From NCBI RefSeq assembly GCF_009863985.1, contig NZ_WEZT01000005.1, forward strand, positions 389,485-452,894: a DNA stretch of 63,410 nt. Direction: 5' to 3'. Of this stretch, positions 47,575 through 55,888 are shown piece by piece. Position numbers and translations under genes: made by a program. This DNA comes from Furfurilactobacillus milii (GTDB taxonomy: Bacteria; Bacillota; Bacilli; Lactobacillales; Lactobacillaceae). The stretch's first letter is position 1. Each line of letters opens with the position of its first letter. The notes under the pieces are model-generated. The model worked only from the letters and a program-made list of their open reading frames with translations, was not told where the DNA came from and did not search any database.

Positions 47575-48276
47575 TTAGAGCAGTAACCCAACACGGTAGT
47601 GAATAAACATCGTAATCAACCCGACAATCACGTTTCTAATAATCGCCGTCTTAGTCAAACCATCACCAAGTTTGGCACTTAAATAACCAGTCAAGGCAAC
47701 TGATAGTGTAACGGCCAAGATGGTCATTGGCCACTGGATGCTGACCGGTGAAAAAGTCATGGCAAATAATGGGAAAATTCCACCCGTCGATGCGGCAATC
47801 AGTGAGGAAAAAGCGGCGTTCCATGGATTCATGTAATGCCCTAGTTCAAGGTCATACTTAATTCGTGCCAGCGTCCCCAGCGGATTTTTTGTCATCAATT
47901 CGTCAGTGATTTCCTGCGCCGTTTGTTTGGTGACACCCCGGCTAACGTAGTAATCACGAACAATCGCAGCTTCTTGATCAGGTTGCGTCTTTAACAATTC
48001 ACTTTCCTGTGCAACCGCAGCCCGCTCAGTATCTTTTTGTGAACTAACTGAGGCATATTCGCCAGATGCCATAGAAAAAGCACAAGCTAATAAATCGGAC
48101 AATCCGGCAATGAAAATTGTAAATTGATTCGTCGTTGCGACGGCAACAGAAAATAACACCCCGACAACGGTTAAAATACCATCGTTTGATCCCAAAACAC
48201 CGGCACGTAACGTATTTAAACGCTCAGCCATGGTCATTTTAGTTCGTTTCTTTGGTTTAGTTGGACTTACTTGCAT
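47575..48276 (-). CDS. VIT1/CCC1-family metal transporter, second copy
   Basis: A 233-residue membrane protein with five hydrophobic segments in the VIT/CCC1 fold: LNTLRAGVLGSNDGILTVVGVLFSVA, then SMASGEYASVSSQKDTE, and three C-terminal segments. The cytoplasmic loop with EQE-type acidic residues (AAVAQESELL) is the metal-binding region. The family moves Fe or Mn out of the cytosol. It shares gene order and layout with the copy just upstream, 52 bases away, so the pair looks like a tandem duplication and may work as a heterodimer. Confidence 0.9.
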   Translation of the reverse strand: MQVSPTKPKKRTKMTMAERLNTLRAGVLGSNDGILTVVGVLFSVAVATTNQFTIFIAGLSDLLACAFSMASGEYASVSSQKDTERAAVAQESELLKTQPDQEAAIVRDYYVSRGVTKQTAQEITDELMTKNPLGTLARIKYDLELGHYMNPWNAAFSSLIAASTGGIFPLFAMTFSPVSIQWPMTILAVTLSVALTGYLSAKLGDGLTKTAIIRNVIVGLITMFIHYRVGLLL

Positions 48277-48328
48277 AAAACACTACCTCTTTTCTCTATC
48301 TCTTCAAACGCCATTCTTCAACACATGA

Positions 48329-49033
48329 CTAATGGGCAAATAATAGTCCGATGGCATATGTGACCGCCATGGTTAATAAGCCTGAAATGACGTTTCTCAT
48401 GGTTGCCTTGCCACGGTTGGCGTGTCCCAATGAGGCAGCGATATAACCCGTAATTGATAATGCAATAATCACAGAAATTACGGTTGCCAACACCCGAATT
48501 CTTGCTGGAAAGAACGTAATGGCGACCAGCGGTAAAATTGATCCTGTCGGAAATGAAATCATAGAAGCAATCGCTGCACCAATGGCACTAGTTTTAACCT
48601 TTGGATCAAACCCATAACGTTCACGTACACCAGTATATAGCGGATCGCCAGACATCATTTCATGAGCAGCGCGATTGGATAACTGTTCCGAAATACCCTG
48701 TGCCATATACTTATCTTTAATAAAATCAATTTCTGTATCCACGTGATTGTCCACTGCGCTTGTCTCACGTTGAATCGCACGCTTTTCAGAATCACGTTGC
48801 GTACTAACGGAGACCCATTCCCCCATTGCCATTGAGATTGTACCAGCCAGCATACCAGCAATCCCTGCTAGGAAAATTGCCCGAGGACTATTGGTTGCAC
48901 CAGCTACCCCAATAACGATACCGGCAACGGACAAAATACCATCGTTGGCACCCATGACGCTCGCCCGCATGATGTTTATCCGCTGGGCAAGCGATGCACC
49001 TTTTTTACTTTTTTGCGGTTGTGTCGTTTCCAC
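48329..49033 (-). CDS. VIT1/CCC1-family metal transporter, first copy
   Basis: A 234-residue homologue of the next gene with matching motifs (INIMRASVMGANDGILSVAG, SMAMGEWVSVSTQRDSEK). The start is GTG at 49033, eleven codons inside a longer reading, because AAAGGGG lies seven bases upstream. A PerR/Fur-type palindrome at 49101-49115 overlaps its transcription start, which supports iron, manganese or peroxide control. Confidence 0.9.
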   Translation of the reverse strand: METTQPQKSKKGASLAQRINIMRASVMGANDGILSVAGIVIGVAGATNSPRAIFLAGIAGMLAGTISMAMGEWVSVSTQRDSEKRAIQRETSAVDNHVDTEIDFIKDKYMAQGISEQLSNRAAHEMMSGDPLYTGVRERYGFDPKVKTSAIGAAIASMISFPTGSILPLVAITFFPARIRVLATVISVIIALSITGYIAASLGHANRGKATMRNVISGLLTMAVTYAIGLLFAH

Positions 49034-49100
49034 GTGATTGCCCCTTTTCAATACCAGAATCACCATTTATAATAAATGAAGATTGGTACGTTCTCTCTGT

Positions 49101-49154
49101 TTAGAATCATTCTAACATGCATTTATATATTAGCACACTGATTGGAATCTGCAA
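49101..49154 (-). promoter_or_regulatory. VIT promoter with PerR/Fur-type box
   Basis: On the minus strand TTGCAG (49149-49154) and TAATAT (49127-49132) are 16 bases apart. The palindrome TTAGAATCATTCTAA (49101-49115) follows, placed about where transcription starts. It has the 7-1-7 layout of PerR, Fur and Zur boxes and fits the pattern TTANAATNATTNTAA. Confidence 0.6.
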
Positions 49155-49174
49155 GTAATCAGTGTGCCTTTTTT
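49133..49174 (+). terminator. Plus-strand terminator overlapping the VIT promoter
   Basis: A perfect 11-bp stem GCACACTGATT/AATCAGTGTGC is followed by six T on the plus strand. No plus-strand gene lies upstream within reach. It covers the spacer and -35 box of the minus-strand VIT promoter. Confidence 0.6.
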
Positions 49175-49288
49175 CATCTTTTTTCAATCACCTTTAACAA
49201 TAGGCTATTTTGATGTTTTTTCAACACTTTTCATATTTTTATATGGCTACCCTAACTTTAAAGATTCATCTCGTTAATCTATGTAACT

Positions 49289-49341
49289 TAAAACAGGTTC
49301 GTTTGATTCAGGCAATCACCTGTCTCAAACGAACCTGTTTC
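49289..49341. terminator. Terminator of the aldehyde dehydrogenase gene
   Basis: A perfect 16-bp stem (49291-49306 with 49325-49340) lies 18 bases after the gene's stop codon, with T-rich flanks on both strands. Confidence 0.75.
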
Positions 49342-49358
49342 ATTAATCAATTTAATTT

Positions 49359-50762
49359 TTAGAATAAGGCACCGGCTAAATTATCCAGTTCAGGATGATC
49401 TTTAGCTACAATCAATTCTTCATTAACAAATGCCTCGAGGCCTAACGTACTCATTTCACGTCCATAACCGGACTTCTTCACACCACCAAATGGCAATTCA
49501 GGCAATGTGTACATGAACGTATTGACAAATTCCATCCCCGTTTCAACTTGACTAGCCACCTTAGCGCCATGCTCTTTGCTGCCAGCAAACACAATACCGC
49601 CAAGTCCAAACTGTGAATCGTTGGCCAAATCAATCGCCTCTTGTTCAGTAGCCACTCTGTAAACTTGTGCTACTGGCCCAAACATTTCCGTAGAATAAGC
49701 TGGATTGTCTGGTTTAATATCTGTCAAGATCGTCGGTTCAAAGAATTGCCCAGGTAAATCGATTGGTTGATTACCTTGATACAAGTTTGCCCCATTTTCA
49801 ATTGCTTCATCGACTTGCTGTTGCAATTTGTGTTTAGCTTTAGCAGATGACATTGGTGCCAATGTCGTAGCATCGTCAAGCGGATCACCAGGCTTTACGC
49901 TGGCAAACTCCTGCCCCAATCGTTTCAAAAATTCGTCGTACAAATTTTCTGCAACAATGAATCGCTTAGATGAGGTACAAACCTGCCCTGCATTGTACAA
50001 ACGAACCTGACGGGTGACTTTCATGACCTCGTCCAGGTTGGCATCTGGTAATACGATGAATGAATCCATCCCACCAAGTTCCATCGTCGATTTCTTCAAG
50101 TTTTCACCAGCCGCGGCTGCAACAGCGCGACCACCGCGCTCAGAACCAGTCAACGCAACACCTTGGACACGAGGATCTGCAATCACAGTACCAACTTGAT
50201 CATAATTCAAGAATAGGTTGATCAGACTACCCTCAGGGGCTCCCGCTTCTTTAACGAGCTGTTCAAATGCTACTGCTGACCCGGGTGTGTTAGCGGCATG
50301 CTTTAAAATCATCGGGTTACCCACGATAAAGTTTGGCGCAAAGACACGCATAATTTGGTAGTAAGGAAAGTTCCATGGTTCAACCATCAAGACAACCCCA
50401 GTCGCGTGTTTTTCTACCCACGCATCACCAGCGCCAGATTTAATTGGGGTTGGCTTGAGCATGTCAGCGCCATGATCAGCAAAGTAATCCGCGATAATCG
50501 CACATAACTCAACTTCACCCTTAGCTTCCTTTAAGAGCTTTCCCATATCAATAACCATTGTTTTAGCCAAACTATCTTCGTGCTTACGCATTAAATCTGC
50601 AATCCGATGTAAGATCTCTGCACGGGACTGAATATCGGTGTGTCGCCATTCATGATAAAGCTTATCGCCACTTGCCAACGCAGATTCGATTTGATCACTG
50701 GTTGCATCAGGATATGTTTTAACAACTTCGTTTGTATAGGGATTAACTGTTTGATATGCCAT
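49359..50762 (-). CDS. gabD: NAD(P)-dependent aldehyde dehydrogenase, succinate-semialdehyde type
   Basis: A 467-residue aldehyde dehydrogenase: coenzyme region VEPWNFPYYQIMRVFAPN, general base in MELGGMDSFIV, catalytic Cys in YNAGQVCTSSKRF, and C-terminal PELPFGGVKKSGYGREM. The closest branch is the succinate-semialdehyde dehydrogenase group common in lactobacilli, but the natural aldehyde is not certain. The ATG at 50762 has GGAGG nearby, favoured over the reading five codons longer. It is a single-gene unit. Confidence 0.85.
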   Translation of the reverse strand: MAYQTVNPYTNEVVKTYPDATSDQIESALASGDKLYHEWRHTDIQSRAEILHRIADLMRKHEDSLAKTMVIDMGKLLKEAKGEVELCAIIADYFADHGADMLKPTPIKSGAGDAWVEKHATGVVLMVEPWNFPYYQIMRVFAPNFIVGNPMILKHAANTPGSAVAFEQLVKEAGAPEGSLINLFLNYDQVGTVIADPRVQGVALTGSERGGRAVAAAAGENLKKSTMELGGMDSFIVLPDANLDEVMKVTRQVRLYNAGQVCTSSKRFIVAENLYDEFLKRLGQEFASVKPGDPLDDATTLAPMSSAKAKHKLQQQVDEAIENGANLYQGNQPIDLPGQFFEPTILTDIKPDNPAYSTEMFGPVAQVYRVATEQEAIDLANDSQFGLGGIVFAGSKEHGAKVASQVETGMEFVNTFMYTLPELPFGGVKKSGYGREMSTLGLEAFVNEELIVAKDHPELDNLAGALF

Positions 50763-51005
50763 ACTATTTACCTCCAAGCGGATTAATGATTATTCACTAT
50801 CTTTGAATTCGCTTTCATTATAGTTTTTAAAAGGCTTTCTTAGCAATTAATGGCAATAAATTTTCACAAACATTTATTTTCACATTCCTCATTATGAGCT
50901 TAATCTCCCTTAAAAATGGGATTATCAGAGTCTAAACTGTAATGGGTTTAATTACAATTTAATAAGAGTGTGTCTTAGTACACAATCGCGCTAAAAAAGC
51001 ATAAA

Positions 51006-51065
51006 GTTTCGCTTGACGTTGCGAACGCTTGTTTGTATTATTTATTCATAGCAAACGGATGTTCG
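51006..51065 (+). promoter_or_regulatory. SOS promoter with two LexA-type boxes
   Basis: TTGACG (51013-51018) and TATTAT (51036-51041) are 17 bases apart. CGAACGCTTGTTTG (51022-51035) fills the spacer, and CAAACGGATGTTCG (51052-51065) lies downstream, ending beside the ribosome binding site. Each differs by one base from CGAAC-N4-GTTCG, the Gram-positive LexA box. The rest of the gap from 50763 shows nothing else. Confidence 0.85.
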
Positions 51066-51076
51066 AGGTGATCTTA

Positions 51077-52390
51077 ATGCCCTATGATTACGATGCTTCA
51101 AAGGAACCACACGGCGTTTACTTTCTTATTGATAACAAGTCCTTCTATGCCAGTGTCGAGGCCGTCCAACGCGGTCTCAATCCCCTAAAAGAATTACTGG
51201 TTGTTATGAGTGAACAAAAAAACACCAATGGTGGTCTCATTCTGGCGACTTCACCTGATGCTAAGCAGAAGTACCATCTCACAGCTAATGTGTCTCGCCA
51301 GCGTGACTTGCCCCAGGACGAAAAACTCATTGTTGTGCCGCCACGAATGAATTTATATATTAAAAAGAATTTGCAAATTAACGATATTTTTCGCCGTTTT
51401 GTTGCAGATGAAGATTTATGGCCCTATTCAATTGATGAATCCATCTTAGACATGACTCATTCTTATAAATTATTTGGACAACAACCGCGAGAAGTTGCCA
51501 AGCTCATTCAACACACAATTCGTAGAGAGTTAGGCCTGTACGTCACAATTGGTATCGGTGAAAATCCTGTGCAAGCTAAAATTGCTTTGGACGTATACGC
51601 TAAACACGCCCAAGATTTAATCGGTGAAATCCGCTACGATACTGTTCCAAGTCAAATCTGGACGATTTCTCAGCTGGACTCTGTCTGGAGTATCGGCCAT
51701 CGAACAGCCGCTCATTTAGAACGAATGGGAATTCACACGATGAACGATTTGGCTCACCATGATCCCTACGATTTGACCGCTGAAATGGGAATTATTGGCG
51801 CCCAATTATTTGCTTTAGCATGGGGCATTGATCGTAGCCAAATACGTAAACGTGTCAAAGTTCGTGAAGCTAGTCTAGGAAATTCACAAGTATTACCACG
51901 TGATTATAATGATCAATTTGAAATTGAAACAGTTATTAAAGAGATTGGCGAACAAGTTACGGCTCGTTTGCGCCACCATCACAAATTAGCTGGCTGTCTT
52001 TCCCTCTCCATTGGCTTTTCCTATGCTGCTAGCGAACAAGATGGCCGAGGTGGTTTCCATCAATCGATCCGCATTGATCCAACTGACAGCAACAAAATCA
52101 TTGTGAGCCACCTAACCAATATGTTTCGCAACCACTGGCAGGGTCAAACTATTCGTAACATTGCTGTTTATACTTCACGATTATCTCCTAATACTGGTCA
52201 GCAACTTGACTTATTTTCAGACCCTCAACGACAAATTAAAAATGCCCGCTTTGAAGCCATTGTTGATGCTATTCGTGACCGTTACGGTTTTCGTGCCATC
52301 GTTTTTGCTCGAAGTATTATTCACGGCGGTACAGCTATTAACCGTGCCTCACTGGTAGGTGGACATAACGGAGGAAATGCATATGAATAA
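51077..52390 (+). CDS. Y-family DNA polymerase, UvrX/UmuC type
   Basis: A 437-residue error-prone translesion polymerase. Catalytic-site motifs are FLIDNKSFYASVEAV and PYSIDESILDMT with the two acidic pairs, then the helix-hairpin-helix SVWSIGHRTAAHLERMGI and a little-finger domain. QQLDLFSD near the C-terminus matches the beta-clamp binding pattern. The start at 51077 has GAGGTGA and avoids running through the second LexA box. Two LexA-type boxes control it, and the downstream genes overlap, so this is an SOS operon. Confidence 0.92.
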   Translation: MPYDYDASKEPHGVYFLIDNKSFYASVEAVQRGLNPLKELLVVMSEQKNTNGGLILATSPDAKQKYHLTANVSRQRDLPQDEKLIVVPPRMNLYIKKNLQINDIFRRFVADEDLWPYSIDESILDMTHSYKLFGQQPREVAKLIQHTIRRELGLYVTIGIGENPVQAKIALDVYAKHAQDLIGEIRYDTVPSQIWTISQLDSVWSIGHRTAAHLERMGIHTMNDLAHHDPYDLTAEMGIIGAQLFALAWGIDRSQIRKRVKVREASLGNSQVLPRDYNDQFEIETVIKEIGEQVTARLRHHHKLAGCLSLSIGFSYAASEQDGRGGFHQSIRIDPTDSNKIIVSHLTNMFRNHWQGQTIRNIAVYTSRLSPNTGQQLDLFSDPQRQIKNARFEAIVDAIRDRYGFRAIVFARSIIHGGTAINRASLVGGHNGGNAYE

Positions 52391-52703
52391 AGATTTAGAT
52401 TTAATTTGCCAACGCATCGATGAGCTATTTCTACGGCAGTACAATACCCGCTATTGGCTACAGATTGTCGATGATCCCTATGACAAAACGTATAATTTTT
52501 TCTTTGACAGTCTAAAAAAAGCTCATCGAGAGAAATCTGTCCCCTTACATACTGTCACCATTTATGATTTAACGTATCTTGAGGAGCTTGTTGAAGATAT
52601 TCAAAAGCACACCCAATTGAGCATTCAGTTTGAAGGTTTTACTGGTCAGCATTGGCCAAAATCACAACGGATCATCCAAAGAAAGAAGCATTGGGATGAG
52701 TGA
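52383..52703 (+). CDS. Small protein in the SOS polymerase operon
   Basis: A 106-residue mainly helical protein starting MNKDLDLICQRIDELFLRQY, with many aromatic and charged residues. I do not recognise the domain. Similar short genes sit between UvrX-type polymerases and YolD-like genes in lactobacilli, so it probably helps that polymerase. GGAGG is eight bases upstream of the chosen ATG. It overlaps the polymerase stop codon by eight bases and the next gene by eight bases. Confidence 0.75.
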   Translation: MNKDLDLICQRIDELFLRQYNTRYWLQIVDDPYDKTYNFFFDSLKKAHREKSVPLHTVTIYDLTYLEELVEDIQKHTQLSIQFEGFTGQHWPKSQRIIQRKKHWDE

Positions 52704-53082
52704 TGAAAGGTATCCTGATTACGATCCTAAAATTGTGCAAGACTTTTTCGATAACCATTATGTCGATCGTGGCATGCTGAAGTGGCAAGGTTATTATTTA
52801 TCAGATCACACAAGTGCTTTAAACAAAGAAGCAGAAGAAAAGCAGCGTCACTTTGAACCCAAGCCACTACAATCTATGACCGAAATAAGTCAACTGCTGG
52901 CCACAGCATATGCCAATATTTATCGTGTCAGCATCCAATGTTACGCCCACAATAGTGAGGGTAAGCTCTCCGCTGACATCATCGGTCATGTGAAGGGCTA
53001 CGACGATGTCAGTGTGTATATTGAAGAGAATGGTTTTCTGCGTCTTGACGATATTCGCCATGTCACAGTGTTAAAACCATAA
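52696..53082 (+). CDS. YolD-like protein
   Basis: A 128-residue protein with the YolD-type pattern DRGMLKWQGYYLSDHTSAL near the N-terminus and a beta-rich C-terminal half (RVSIQCYAHNSEG, SADIIGHVKGYDD, LDDIRHVTVL). YolD-like proteins are regular partners of UvrX/YqjW polymerases and are thought to modulate them. It starts inside the previous gene. It ends the SOS operon; I see no strong terminator behind it. Confidence 0.8.
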   Translation: MSDERYPDYDPKIVQDFFDNHYVDRGMLKWQGYYLSDHTSALNKEAEEKQRHFEPKPLQSMTEISQLLATAYANIYRVSIQCYAHNSEGKLSADIIGHVKGYDDVSVYIEENGFLRLDDIRHVTVLKP

Positions 53083-53188
53083 TTGGCATTTTTATTCGCT
53101 GGTATCATGAAACCATTGGTTTTGCTAAAGAAAAGCCTGTTGGCACATTGGGTAACAAGTTTTGGGGTAGTCATCTTATAAATTTCGT

Positions 53189-53217
53189 TTGACATGTTTC
53201 TCATTGTCGTTTAATAT
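53189..53217 (+). promoter_or_regulatory. Promoter of the permease T-box transcript
   Basis: TTGACA (53189-53194) and TAATAT (53212-53217) are 17 bases apart, upstream of the T-box leader. Confidence 0.75.
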
Positions 53218-53224
53218 GTTTTTA

Positions 53225-53490
53225 ACTTAATTTTTCTGCTGAACTGATGTGGTGGATGCGTTAATTAGTGATCTAAAGAGAGCACCAACGGCTGGAACGG
53301 TGTGTTGACTGATTAACTAAAGACCCATTAGAGCGTATTTTTTATGAGAAATACCGGTGTTACCCGTTATCGTAAACTGCATATTCGTGTGCAGTAAGGA
53401 GCAACAGACAAATTGCCTGTTGCTCGAACAAAGGTGGTACCACGTGTAAACGTCCTTTGAATCCATGTTGATTCAAAGGACGTTTTTATT
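53225..53490 (+). promoter_or_regulatory. T-box riboswitch of the amino-acid permease
   Basis: Stem I contains AAAGAGAG and a GGCTGGAAC distal loop, closed by GTTAATTAGT/ACTGATTAAC. The T-box core is AAAGGTGGTACCACG, and the terminator AAACGTCCTTTGAATC with its exact complement (53448-53463, 53470-53485) is followed by five T. Between core and Stem I are hairpins GAGCAACAG/CTGTTGCTC and CTGCA..TGCAG. The specifier codon is not clear; the usual GAA-N-codon pattern does not align well. Confidence 0.85.
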
Positions 53491-53539
53491 TTTCATTTTA
53501 AAAATCAAAACAGTCAGATATAGAGAAAAGGAGTTTGCA

Positions 53540-54928
53540 ATGACAAACGAAACCAAAAGCAACGACAACGCGCATCTGCAACGATCATTAACAAGCCGCC
53601 ATATTACGATGCTGGCATTAGGTGGTGCTATCGGTGCTGGTCTGTTTAAAGGCAGTGCCAACGCCGTCCATACTGCCGGCCCTTCGGTTATTTTATGTTA
53701 CCTGCTTGGTGGTTTAATTCTGCTATTTATCATGCAAGGCATGGCTGAAATGGCCGCAAATAATCCATCCGCCACCGGCTTTTCAGGTTTGCTACAACCA
53801 ATTCTTGGTCCCTTTGCGGCTTATCTAGTGGACTGGGCCTACTTTACGATGTGGTTTGTGGATTTAACAGCTGAAGCCGTGGCCGCGGCCAGTTTTATTC
53901 AAATCTGGTTTCCAACCGTTCCTACCTGGCTAATTGTTTTAGTCATTGCGGTCGTCATTTCTGGCATTAATCTACTTTCAGTCCGCTGGTTTGCCGAAAC
54001 GGAATACTGGCTAGCCATTATGAAAATTGCGGTTATTATTTTCTTCATCTTCGCTGGTATCTTCCTAATTGCTCGAAACATGATGACCACTAACCATGCA
54101 TTTGTTAATTTAACCGTTCACGGTGGCTTCTTCCCTCATGGTGCTTTTGGCTTTCTAAGCGCTATGTTGATCGTAATTTATTCATTTGCCGGCTCAGAAT
54201 TAATCGGAATTACATTAGGCGAAGTGAAGGATCCACAAAAAGTCATCCCGCACGCAGTTCACGGCATCATGTTCCGGATCATTTCATTCTATCTAATTCC
54301 TTTTTTCATCATCGTCACTCTATTTCCATGGGACCAATTAACGGATAAAGTCAGTCCATTTGTCTCAGTGTTCCGGTTATTAAACATTCCGTTTGCCTCC
54401 GACATCGTTAACTTCGTGATTATTCTAGCGTTGATTTCCTCCATCAATTCTGGTATTTACTCAGCATCACGACTCTTATTCGTTCAAAACCAACGCAACA
54501 AACGTCAAACGAAGGTTACAACTGCCTTAACCCGGTTGAATAAACATTTTGTCCCTTACATGGCCGTCCTCATGTGTTCATTATCTTTATTTGCCGGTGT
54601 ACTGCTTACCTACTTTATTGGTAATACATTGTTTGATTATTTAGTCGGCTCAATTAGTTATACAATTTTAGTAATATGGATTCTGCTTTGTCTGGGCCAT
54701 ATCCGCAGTCGTCGCTATAAATTTGATGACACTACCTACCACGTCAGCTTGTACCCATGGACATCGTACTTTTCTTTAATTGCATTAGTACTCGTTTTCT
54801 TTGGTATTCTTTTCTCCACTAATATCATTGTCACAGTACTGACCATAGCGATATACGTTGGTATCTGTGCTTACTATTATTTTACGCAGCGTGAATCGTT
54901 GTATGAAAAATCAAAAATAAATAAGTAA
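53540..54928 (+). CDS. Amino-acid permease, APC superfamily (AAT type)
   Basis: A 462-residue transporter with 12 hydrophobic segments. LTSRHITMLALGGAIGAGLFKGSA, with the substrate-binding GAIGAG, opens segment 1. GEVKDPQKVIPHAVHGIMFRI after segment 6 is typical of the amino-acid transporter group for basic, aromatic or small neutral amino acids. The start has AAAGGAG. It is behind a T-box, so it should import the amino acid whose tRNA is sensed, but I cannot name it. Confidence 0.88.
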   Translation: MTNETKSNDNAHLQRSLTSRHITMLALGGAIGAGLFKGSANAVHTAGPSVILCYLLGGLILLFIMQGMAEMAANNPSATGFSGLLQPILGPFAAYLVDWAYFTMWFVDLTAEAVAAASFIQIWFPTVPTWLIVLVIAVVISGINLLSVRWFAETEYWLAIMKIAVIIFFIFAGIFLIARNMMTTNHAFVNLTVHGGFFPHGAFGFLSAMLIVIYSFAGSELIGITLGEVKDPQKVIPHAVHGIMFRIISFYLIPFFIIVTLFPWDQLTDKVSPFVSVFRLLNIPFASDIVNFVIILALISSINSGIYSASRLLFVQNQRNKRQTKVTTALTRLNKHFVPYMAVLMCSLSLFAGVLLTYFIGNTLFDYLVGSISYTILVIWILLCLGHIRSRRYKFDDTTYHVSLYPWTSYFSLIALVLVFFGILFSTNIIVTVLTIAIYVGICAYYYFTQRESLYEKSKINK

Positions 54929-54991
54929 TCCTTTCACTGCACTGTGCCCTGTCAAGTTGACAGATGAAATAATATAAAGTTTTGGTATTCT

Positions 54992-55888
54992 CTAAGCGGC
55001 TTCATTCCAGTATTCATCTGGAGTGAGGCCGTTTCTTTGCGCCGAACGATTCTGGTGATTGAAGTACTCGATACCTGCTTCGATTAATTGAAGCAGTTCC
55101 TCATACGTTTTAGGACGTGCGTGACGTGCTAACCAGCGTAGTTTGAACTCGTTCCACCATCGCTCCATTGGTGCGTTATCGTACGGTGTGCCTGGTCGCG
55201 ACATGCTTCTGGTGACTTTGAATGGTACCAGGAAGTCATTGAATTCATTGGATGTGTATGCAGAACCACGATCAGTGTGAATCATCGGATGAACTTCTTC
55301 ACCAACGGCATCAAACGCGCGTTGGAAAACCGCAATTTCAGCTTTACTGGTCTCTGTCGGACTTAGGTGATAAGCCATCAAACGACGTCCATACAGAGCT
55401 AACACGCCACTAAATCTCACTTTATGCTCACCGTTGACACCATAAGTGACTTCTGTTGAATCAGATAACCAAACCTGGTTGGGTTGCTCAACGGTAAACT
55501 CCTGATCAAGAAGATTATCCTGCGTATATTGCTCTGACTGCTTAATTCGATTATGTTTCTTTGTCCGTATCTGACATCGAATATTCAGCGCTCGCATCAC
55601 ACGACGAACTTGCTTTGGGGTCACCGCAAAGGTGATCTGTTCATCTTGTTCGAGGTTAATCAATAAGTTGCCAGCGCCGATCCCTTGGTAATGAAAATCA
55701 AACCAATACTGGACGCGTTGCTTAAGTACTTTATCATGTTTTTCCCACTGTGTTTCAACACGTTTAAAACTCTTGTTGTATGCCTGTCGACTAACTCCAA
55801 GAATTGCTAAGAGTTTTGTGATGGCACCGTGATGCTGGTGGCTGACTTCCTTGATTGCACGGTAGGCCAGCCGATGTTGTTCATTCAC
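54992..55888 (-). CDS. IS3-family transposase, orfB (DDE catalytic part)
   Basis: A 298-residue integrase-like part with the DDE triad: SDSTEVTY, IHTDRGSAYTS and APMERWWNEFK. The N-terminal HTH_21-type region starts NEQHRLAYRAIKEVSHQH. It can begin at GTG 55888 overlapping the orfA stop, or be fused to orfA by a -1 shift at seven A (55913-55919). After the shift the frame stays open into orfB. Confidence 0.92.
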   Translation of the reverse strand: MNEQHRLAYRAIKEVSHQHHGAITKLLAILGVSRQAYNKSFKRVETQWEKHDKVLKQRVQYWFDFHYQGIGAGNLLINLEQDEQITFAVTPKQVRRVMRALNIRCQIRTKKHNRIKQSEQYTQDNLLDQEFTVEQPNQVWLSDSTEVTYGVNGEHKVRFSGVLALYGRRLMAYHLSPTETSKAEIAVFQRAFDAVGEEVHPMIHTDRGSAYTSNEFNDFLVPFKVTRSMSRPGTPYDNAPMERWWNEFKLRWLARHARPKTYEELLQLIEAGIEYFNHQNRSAQRNGLTPDEYWNEAA

